From Lenzites betulinus (taxonomy: Eukaryota; Basidiomycota; Agaricomycetes; Polyporales; Polyporaceae): DNA of 64,000 nucleotides. The notes below the pieces were generated by a model. The model did no database searches and was not told the DNA's origin. It saw nothing but the letters and a program-made list of their open reading frames with translations. The DNA is taken from the NCBI GenBank assembly GCA_022264855.1, contig JABYQU010000033.1, positions 310,001-374,000 on the forward strand, read 5' to 3'. Shown here piece after piece: positions 58,155-64,000 of this stretch; positions within the stretch are counted from its first letter, which is position 1, and each line of letters begins with the position of its first letter. A program made the translations under genes and the position numbers.

Positions 58155-58174
58155 GCAGGCGTTGCCGCTCCCCA
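58155..58174 (-). repeat. Right terminal inverted repeat of the 4.2-kb element
   Basis: 20 bp, exact reverse complement of 53960-53979, followed by the ATGCCTA target duplication. Confidence 0.92.
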
Positions 58175-58448
58175 ATGCCTACCCATTTCTGTAGACCAAT
58201 CTGGCCTTCCGGGGTCCGACCTCAAGTCAGTCCTCCAGATGGGACCCCGGTCAGCGCACTGATCCGCACTCAAAGCTCCGAGTCCGAGTCTCCGAGACAC
58301 TGACAAGCTGAGCAGAATCGGTGATAGACGTGAGACAAATATGAAGACGCGACGCTTCTACACATACGATACAGTACACTTCATGAATATGCCGCCTACA
58401 ACTCCAAGTTTTTCAGAGCTTCGCATCCGTCGTCGGGGTACCGCGGAG

Positions 58449-59107
58449 TCAGAGGAGCTTCGCGACCTCGCCGTCGATGGCCTCGGGCGAGGTGGTCGAC
58501 GCCCAGCGGTGCACGACCTTGCCCTCGCGATCGATCAGGAACTTCTCAAAGTTCCACTGTGCGCGCGCGCATAGATCCGTCAGCACACACCATCCTCCGG
58601 GGCCACGATCCCCGCACGAAGAAAAGCGAGCGCACCTTGACACGCGTGAGCCCGAGGAGGCCCGCCTGGCGCTCCTTGAGCCAGCGGTAGACCTCGTTCG
58701 TCGCGTCGCCGTTCACGTCGGACTTGGCCATGAGCGGGAAGGAGACGCCGTGGTTGAGCTCGCAGAACTGCGCGATCTTGTCGTCCGTCTCGGGCTCCTG
58801 CCCGCCGAACTGGTTGCACGGGAAGCCGAGGATGACGAAGTCGCGCTCCTTGTACTTGTCGTAGAGCGCCTGCAGGCCCTTGTACTGCGGCGTGAACCCG
58901 CTGTGCGGCGCGGGGCGGGTGAGCGGTGCGCGGGGAGGTGGGGAGGAAAATAGGGACGGGGCGGGGAGACGGAGGGGAGGAAACGTACCACTTGGAAGCG
59001 ACGTTGACGATAAGGACGACCTTGCCCTTCAGCTGCTCAAAGTCGTACGTCTTCCCGCCGGGAAGCTGGGCCTTGAGCTCGTAGAAGGAGCGGGAGTCGG
59101 ACGGCAT
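58449..59107 (-). CDS. Glutathione peroxidase (thioredoxin-type, Cys-GPx)
   Basis: Three exons (59107-58989, 58900-58636, 58556-58449) encode 163 aa, the usual length. The peroxidatic Cys is in VNVASKCGFTPQYKGL, and its TGC codon is split by the first intron (TG|C). The second motif reads LGFPCNQFGGQEP and a third is WNFEKFLIDREG. Fungal homologues reduce hydroperoxides using thioredoxin and can act as redox sensors. The frame is open upstream to an ATG at 59320, adding 71 residues that are Arg/Pro/Ser-rich, nearly acid-free and end in PQRTFATQSA, like a mitochondrial presequence. Dual targeting by alternative starts is plausible. Confidence 0.93.
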
Positions 59108-59320
59108 GGCTGATTGAGTCGCGAAAGTGCGCTGGGGGATAAGATTGGAGGGTGGTGGTGGTGATGGGAGCAGGGTCGATGGGGAAGCGAGGGTGCGGGG
59201 GCAGGTTATAAGGCGGCGGTGGGAGAGCGCGAGGGGCAGGCGCGGGCGTGTGAGTGCGCCGGGGGGCCTGGCGATGGGGATGGCGGGGGCGAATCGGGAG
59301 GGCGCGGAAGGGCGAGGCAT

Positions 59321-60148
59321 GTGCCTCTGTGTGATCGGCGGCGGCGACCCAGTCCAGTCGTCGTCAGCAAGAGCCCTTTTGTCAGCGTGCACGAGCCCCA
59401 GCGCACCCCGCGCGCGCAATCAGGGACGCACGTCATCGGCGACGCTCGAACGGCCCTTGGCAGCGCGCGGCGGGGCAAAACGGTTTGCGAGGCCGTCAGC
59501 GACGCTGAGTGAGCGGACTGCGTCCCCCCGGGCGCACACCTGCGCACACTGTGCTAGTGTCTATTGAGCAGCGGGTTCGCAGGTCGGCCATGCAAATCCT
59601 CTCTGAAACACTCGGCGTACTATTCTTACCGAGGTGGCACTGCAGCCTACTATTTATCGAGGTCGTTCTGCTCACGGCATCCGACGAACTCGGAGCGCCC
59701 GCTGAGCTTACCTTCCGTCGTTTCTTCGACTTCGCGCAGGCGGGTGGTCTCACTCACTGCGTTAAGCACAAGATTCCACGACGTGATTTCACAGCGGAGA
59801 CGTGGGGTTACCTGGGTAGCCGCGCGGATATGCAGGGTAGTTCATGAATAGCCTCGGTGGGACGCGAAGTTGTCAAAATCGTGGAATTCATGAATAGAGT
59901 GTGCATAACCGCTAGTGTGATCCTAAATCCCCACGGGTTTATTCCACATCTGACTTGAGCGCTGGCTACTTCGCATATCCCCGCATCCTCACTCGTGTGA
60001 TCTTGCATATCCCCGCGTACTACGTAGTGTACAAAACTCGGAAGCCTGCGCGATGTGCTCCTGCTCGAGTCACTCAAGATGAAGTTAAAAAGGCGGTATC
60101 TGGTCCGCCTTCTTCAGGGCTCTCCATCTCCCCACCCATTACATCGCT
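59321..60148. other. Intergenic upstream of glutathione peroxidase
   Basis: About 830 bp. A GC-rich part (59321-59560) is probably promoter/leader of the peroxidase gene. The rest has short frames only. Confidence 0.5.
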
Positions 60149-60564
60149 ATGTCATCCAGACCTCGGACCTTCCTCCCCTACAAAATCAGGCCGCCCACTC
60201 GGCGTATACTTCGCCCGCGCGACCTCCTAGCGCGACCACGCGATCCCCGCGAGCCGTCCATGCCCGCTGAGCTGTTCACGGCTGCGCTGCTTGACAACGA
60301 CCTGCTCGGACTCGAGTGCCTGAAGAACCAAGAGCCGATTCACAACGTAGTCGTGCGATTAGTTGCGCAGGAGATCCGCGTAAGTGGTATGTCTGTCGAT
60401 CTATCTTCATAGCTAATTCTTTGCAGGGCGCCGTGGAGGGAATCTTCCAGGACCCGTCGACATACAAGTTGCATCTCGTTCTCGAACCGAGGATGTTCAT
60501 GACCCCAGTCAGGGTCGTGCTTGCGGAGTTCGTTGGGGACGAATGCCAGTATTCGGCCCTATAA
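60149..60564 (+). CDS. Small protein of unknown function
   Basis: Two exons (60149-60379, 60427-60564) with clean GTAAGT/TTGCAG splice sites encode 122 aa. The first ~37 residues are Arg/Pro-rich without acids (KIRPPTRRILRPRDLLARPR), possibly an organelle signal; an internal Met precedes PAELFTAALLDNDLLGLEC. The rest alternates hydrophobic strands (YKLHLVLEPRMFMTPVRVVL). No family recognised. Confidence 0.5.
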
Positions 60565-61014
60565 GGTCGCTGAGGTAGAGCGTGGTACCGCGACCGAGGG
60601 GTGACCTTAGTAGCACTCCGTGTACGTTGAACCGAGTATATCTCGAGGACGTAGGTAGTGCAAAATACAAAGATGCCGTCTACAACGAAGAGGCGCGCGA
60701 GGATCCCGCCCGCGCGCCACTGACTATACAGTTACTGATTGGCGCCCAGACCTCGGCACGGCCCGTAGGTCCGGCGCCCTTACACCCTCCCCCTCTGGAC
60801 GCGACGGACGGTGGCGAATGGGAGCGGGGCGTAATACGATGCCCCTGCGATAGAACAAGAAGCAGACAAAGTCTGCGTTCCGAGAGCCACCCTGTCGAAG
60901 ACAAGCGTGCGTCCACAATAATCAATCAGGGCAGCTAGTGTTTGCCACAACGGACACCTTGGGTGTTGGGGTAAGGCACTGGCCGTCACGGTGTGAGGCG
61001 GGCGGCCGGGTCAA
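60565..61014. other. Gap between small gene and retroelement ORF
   Basis: 450 bp without a gene. If the retroelement on the right is complete on this side, its 3' end or long terminal repeat should fall here. I could not identify a TG...CA-bounded repeat because the second copy lies outside the window. Confidence 0.4.
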
Positions 61015-63468
61015 TCAATGCAGCATCGCGTCACCCGTTGACGGTGGGACGGCTGCTTCCACTGGATTACCGGCCTGGGTAGGGGTGGGCCCGACGATGT
61101 CCATATCGTCGAGGCCCGTAGTGCCCCCGGAGGCCGTAGCTTCCGGTCCGTTCGTTGCCCCAGGAGGCGTCTCAACTGCGGCCGCCACAGTCGCTGTACC
61201 GGCGACTATCGTCGTCGACAAGGGACCATGGCCAGTAGGCGTGGGTTGGACCGGCTCGTCCTGATGGGCATTGCCGTGATTGAGGAATTGCGAGGCCCAC
61301 GCTGTCAGTGCGGGGTCGATGAGTTCATCGGCAAGCCCACAAGCTGCCGCGTGACGGACCACGTCGTCAACGGTGACAGGAAACGGTCCAGGGAACGGCG
61401 TAGCCCGAAGGCGATCCGCCGGCACGACTCCTACGCGCGTGTATTCCGCGGCACAGTGAGTCGGGCTACGGAGTAGCTCTGCCAGATGGCGGAATATGGC
61501 GTTGCGCGTCCGCTTGCGCTGGTCGTACGGCACAGCGTTGCCGATGTTCGCGATCCGGTTGGCCAGCACAAATCCTCGCAGGCAGTCCATATGGACGTCG
61601 CCGTTTACGCGTAGGACGTGGCACGGAAGTAGTGTGGGCCGGGAACGGGCGTAGTCCCTCCAGACGTCAACGTCTGCGTCGGGGTTGGGCTCGGTGATGG
61701 TGGTCGCCGTCGGCGGCCGCAGCGGTCGCGCCAGGGGTTGTCGAGGGGGCGCGGTTGTCAGCCGCTCTGGCTCATAGGCCTCCTTGTACCATTGAGGTAC
61801 ATGGTAGCGGCGTAGCTCGCGGTCGATGTCACTGGGCGGTTGGTCCTTGCTGCGCCCTCGAGCGTGTAGCTCGTTTGCCCAGTATCGGAGTTTGGCTACG
61901 GCGAATGAGCCGTCAACCGAGTCGACCTGGGCGGCGTCGATCGTGCGCCGTAGCTCTACATGCGTCGTTGGGTACGGCGGCGCATCGTGGCGTGAGTATC
62001 GTGGGGGCGGGTGACGCCCCCGGAACATAGGTTCCGGCAGTGACGGACGCGAGGGCGGAGGGCTTCGTCGTGGATGAGGGGACGGGCCTCGGGGGTGGAG
62101 CCATTGGTGGTGACGGTTGTCTACCACTCGATGGTCTGCTGGGTTGAGCGCGGGTGGATATCCCGACGGTGCCGCGTAGTGCTCGACAAATGCCGCCGTG
62201 GGGTCATAGTGCGGCATAAACCCATAGGCCATGTCGCTGTACGCCGGCATTGGGCCGCCCCTCCCCCCATAGGAATATCCCCCCGGGGGCAATGCACCGT
62301 ATGGGGGCATGTATCCCATGGCGGGGGCGGAAGGTTGCGGGCGCGGGGGCTCCCGGCGCAGATCTTCGGCGTGCCGGCCCCGTGACACATGCTCGTCCCG
62401 TCGTGGGCTGTGGCCGCGGGGCGGGCTGTTGTCCCGGCGTGGGCTGCGCTCACGGCGTGGGCTGCGCTCACGGCGTGGGCTGCGCTCACGGCGTGGGCTG
62501 CGCTCACGGCGTGGGCTGCGCGAGTAACTGCGGCTGCGGGACGGGGTTCCCGTATACGAGCGGCCCGAGTAGGACACCGATCGGCTCGGCCTCACCCACC
62601 GTTGCGTGCGCGTGGACGCGCGGCCGCGAGGGGACGGCTCGTCTCGGTCGAGAGAGGTGGACCGGTGGCGGTTGTCGGGGCGGGGCTCCGGCGACCGATG
62701 GCGAGGCCGCTCATCGTTGTCGCGACCCGCGGCCCGTACGGTCGTGCTCCCGGCGGTCGTCTGGCGGGGCAACGTGAGTGGGGTGTGCCCGGGTGAACGC
62801 ATCACAATATCCCCATCATGCACGATGCCTACCTGGTCGTGCGCCAGCCGACGTTTGAGGGCGGCGACGTCCGCACGGTGTGCAGTCCATCGCTCGGATC
62901 GGGCGCCGAAGTAGCGGTGTAGGTACTCTGCCGCCTTCGCCTTGGTTGGCTTTTTGAGTCCGGCGGGCGCGTCGTCGTCGTCATCGAAGTAAGAGTCCTC
63001 ACTCCCTTCGCCGTCGTCGACGTCCATGCCGGTGGCCATTTTGAATGCATTGTATTTGCCATACAATTTGGCGTGCCTCGCCTCCAGCGAGCGCACCGTG
63101 GCGCGGAGAGTCGCAATCTCCTGCGCCGCGTCATGATTGGTGGCCGTCGCGGCGTCAGCGCGTCCGTCCATGAGGCCCGCGGAGAAGCCGCGACGATATT
63201 CGTCGGCGGCGATCGCAGCGGTCCGCTGGCGCTCCGCTTCGGTCAGTGCGCGGATACCCATCTCGCGCTCGACGGTCAGGTGATCCAGGTACGCGTCACA
63301 GATGGGGCAGCCTTGAGAGTGGGCGATTGCGCCGTGGGCGTGGAGCCATTCCCACGGCCATAACTTCGGAATACGGGGGGCGTCAGCCAACGACTGCCCC
63401 CCGGGCCTCGTGGGGTGGTGGGCACCTTCACGTGGGCGGCGGTGATGGTCGGCATAGGCGGGCGGCAT
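61015..63468 (-). CDS. Large RS-repeat protein located behind a retroelement chromodomain
   Basis: The open frame runs uninterrupted to 61015. Starting at the ATG at 63468 it encodes 817 aa; it is open further upstream to 63909, but that part overlaps the chromodomain frame. It shows WPWEWLHAHGAIAHSQGCPI, a coiled-coil segment (ATLRATVRSLEARHAKLYGK), an acidic patch, RS-like repeats (SPRRER units), a Pro/Tyr-rich middle and a conserved-looking C-terminal domain (YWANELHARGRSKDQPPSDI and on). No zinc knuckle, protease or reverse transcriptase is seen. It could be a gag-like or accessory protein of a Ty3/gypsy-type element. The relation to the element is inferred from position and strand. Confidence 0.6.
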   Translation of the reverse strand: MPPAYADHHRRPREGAHHPTRPGGQSLADAPRIPKLWPWEWLHAHGAIAHSQGCPICDAYLDHLTVEREMGIRALTEAERQRTAAIAADEYRRGFSAGLMDGRADAATATNHDAAQEIATLRATVRSLEARHAKLYGKYNAFKMATGMDVDDGEGSEDSYFDDDDDAPAGLKKPTKAKAAEYLHRYFGARSERWTAHRADVAALKRRLAHDQVGIVHDGDIVMRSPGHTPLTLPRQTTAGSTTVRAAGRDNDERPRHRSPEPRPDNRHRSTSLDRDEPSPRGRASTRTQRWVRPSRSVSYSGRSYTGTPSRSRSYSRSPRRERSPRRERSPRRERSPRRERSPRRDNSPPRGHSPRRDEHVSRGRHAEDLRREPPRPQPSAPAMGYMPPYGALPPGGYSYGGRGGPMPAYSDMAYGFMPHYDPTAAFVEHYAAPSGYPPALNPADHRVVDNRHHQWLHPRGPSPHPRRSPPPSRPSLPEPMFRGRHPPPRYSRHDAPPYPTTHVELRRTIDAAQVDSVDGSFAVAKLRYWANELHARGRSKDQPPSDIDRELRRYHVPQWYKEAYEPERLTTAPPRQPLARPLRPPTATTITEPNPDADVDVWRDYARSRPTLLPCHVLRVNGDVHMDCLRGFVLANRIANIGNAVPYDQRKRTRNAIFRHLAELLRSPTHCAAEYTRVGVVPADRLRATPFPGPFPVTVDDVVRHAAACGLADELIDPALTAWASQFLNHGNAHQDEPVQPTPTGHGPLSTTIVAGTATVAAAVETPPGATNGPEATASGGTTGLDDMDIVGPTPTQAGNPVEAAVPPSTGDAMLH
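62436..62521 (-). repeat. 18-bp tandem repeat inside the RS-repeat protein
   Basis: Nearly five copies of an 18-bp unit (plus strand GGCGTGGGCTGCGCTCAC) encode repeated Ser-Pro-Arg-Arg-Glu-Arg. Because the unit is a multiple of three, copy-number change would not shift the frame. Confidence 0.9.
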
Positions 63469-63589
63469 GATCAGAGCGTAGTTCCAGATGGGGGAGGAAG
63501 CGAGTAGCCCGTAGTCCAGTGCCAGGCACTGAGCGTCCGGATTGGTGGCGTTGGCAACTGTGCAGTTGTTCAGCCACCCAAATCGGCGC

Positions 63590-64000
63590 TTAAGATGTGC
63601 GTACGCGCGGCTTATGCCGGCGATCGGATCGGCGATTAGTAGGCGATTCGGGACGGCGGGTAGGCGGCTCCGGTGGTCCGGTAGCCGGGTCCTGGCGCTC
63701 CGAACGGATCGGACGCCGACTGTTGTCGCGGCGAACGATTGCGACTGCCGCGGTTTGGGCCGCGTGTCTGTCGCTGCGCGGAAGTAACCGCCATTCTGCG
63801 ACGCCCATAAGTTCGAAGTACCGGTCGAGGGCCGCGGTGGCCTGGACGTGCTCCCATGGCTCCCATGTAGAGTCACCCGCCGCCCATTGTACGAGAAATG
63901 ACACCGCACTACCGCGCCATTCGTGAGTCATGATCTCATCGATCAGCCACTCCCGTTCGGGATCCTCCCCGAAGTCATAGAAGACTTGTACTTCGCGGTG
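63590..64000 (-). CDS. C-terminal end of a retroelement polyprotein with chromodomain (partial)
   Basis: The frame enters from the right edge and stops at 63590. It reads FYDFGEDPEREWLIDEIM and FLVQWAAGDSTWEPWEHV, followed by LDRYFELMGV: a chromodomain-type Trp-rich fold as found after integrase in chromoviral Ty3/gypsy elements. It then has a basic tail (RRPESPTNRRSDRRHKPR). The reverse transcriptase and integrase would lie beyond the window. Such chromodomains direct integration to particular chromatin. Confidence 0.6.
   Translation of the reverse strand, partial: HREVQVFYDFGEDPEREWLIDEIMTHEWRGSAVSFLVQWAAGDSTWEPWEHVQATAALDRYFELMGVAEWRLLPRSDRHAAQTAAVAIVRRDNSRRPIRSERQDPATGPPEPPTRRPESPTNRRSDRRHKPRVRTS

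Larger units (their letters stand above)
53960..58174 (+). mobile_element. Apparently complete TIR DNA transposon, superfamily not assigned
   Basis: 4215 bp bounded by 20-bp perfect inverted repeats (TGGGGAGCGGCAACGCCTGC) and 7-bp direct repeats ATGCCTA (53953-53959 and 58175-58181). It interrupts a copy of a local repeat whose uninterrupted relatives lie next to it, which confirms the insertion point. It contains one large gene (54530-57963). The 7-bp target duplication does not match the 8 bp of hAT and Zisupton-type elements, the TA of mariner or the 9 bp of typical Mutator elements. I therefore leave the superfamily open. Confidence 0.88.

Noticed and set aside
53960..58174. Assigning the 4.2-kb element to hAT or the KDZ/Zisupton group
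   Set aside because: Both insertions show 7-bp, not 8-bp, target duplications, and I see neither a BED finger nor the hAT dimerisation block nor a Cys-rich N-terminal cluster.
62121..62796. Repeat-rich frames on both strands (Ala/Trp/Gly repeats)
   Set aside because: They are shadow translations of the 18-bp tandem repeat inside the RS-repeat protein.
1..64000. CRISPR arrays, bacterial operons, riboswitches
   Set aside because: No regularly spaced repeats of that type; intron-rich eukaryotic genes throughout. No tRNA or rRNA gene was recognised either.

Overview
This window is nuclear DNA of a filamentous basidiomycete, most likely an agaricomycete (wood-decay type). Genes are packed on both strands, almost every gene is interrupted by several GT-AG introns of about 50-60 bp, codon use is GC-rich, and the protein repertoire is fungal (SART1/Snu66, ACL4, RMI1, sedolisins, amadoriase, carnitine acetyltransferase). 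All exon chains given here were assembled by hand from splice signals; for every complete chain the summed exon length is a multiple of three.

Left half (about 1-29 kb) is a housekeeping block: a partial SDR/epimerase-like gene, RNase H2 catalytic subunit (RNH201), the tri-snRNP protein SART1/Snu66, NOM1/SGD1, EFM4-type eEF1A methyltransferase, mitochondrial import J-protein PAM18, an SF1 helicase of UPF1/NAM7 type, carnitine acetyltransferase, RMI1, a DNAJC8/Spf31 J-protein, COX11, the Rpl4 chaperone ACL4, an unknown protein and an RMND1/DUF155 mitochondrial protein. Several pairs share short divergent promoters. Across the tail-to-tail helicase and carnitine acetyltransferase genes lies a block of about 1.9 kb nearly devoid of CpG, although the DNA on both sides is very CpG-rich.

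Right half (about 29-64 kb) is more accessory and transposon-rich: two tandem Gfo/Idh/MocA oxidoreductases, a fructosyl-amino-acid oxidase, two sedolisin (S53) genes in inverted orientation 11 kb apart, a GPI-anchored-looking aspartic protease, a PPP-like metallophosphatase, a coiled-coil protein and a glutathione peroxidase. One sedolisin (51.0-53.4 kb) has all catalytic residues. The other (37.6-39.9 kb) keeps an intact eight-exon frame but has replaced all four catalytic/oxyanion residues, so it looks like a maintained pseudoprotease.

Mobile DNA: an apparently complete 4.2-kb terminal-inverted-repeat element (53960-58174) encodes a large protein of a family I cannot assign to a named transposon superfamily. 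A 1.07-kb internally deleted relative (33481-34552) carries the same ends and the C-terminus of the same protein. Both are flanked by perfect 7-bp target duplications, and the short copy sits directly behind the stop codon of an oxidoreductase gene. A separate TA-flanked MITE-like element of about 1 kb sits in the divergent promoter between the aspartic protease and the phosphatase. The right edge enters a chromodomain-containing retroelement whose chromodomain reading frame is followed on the same strand by a very large RS-repeat protein.
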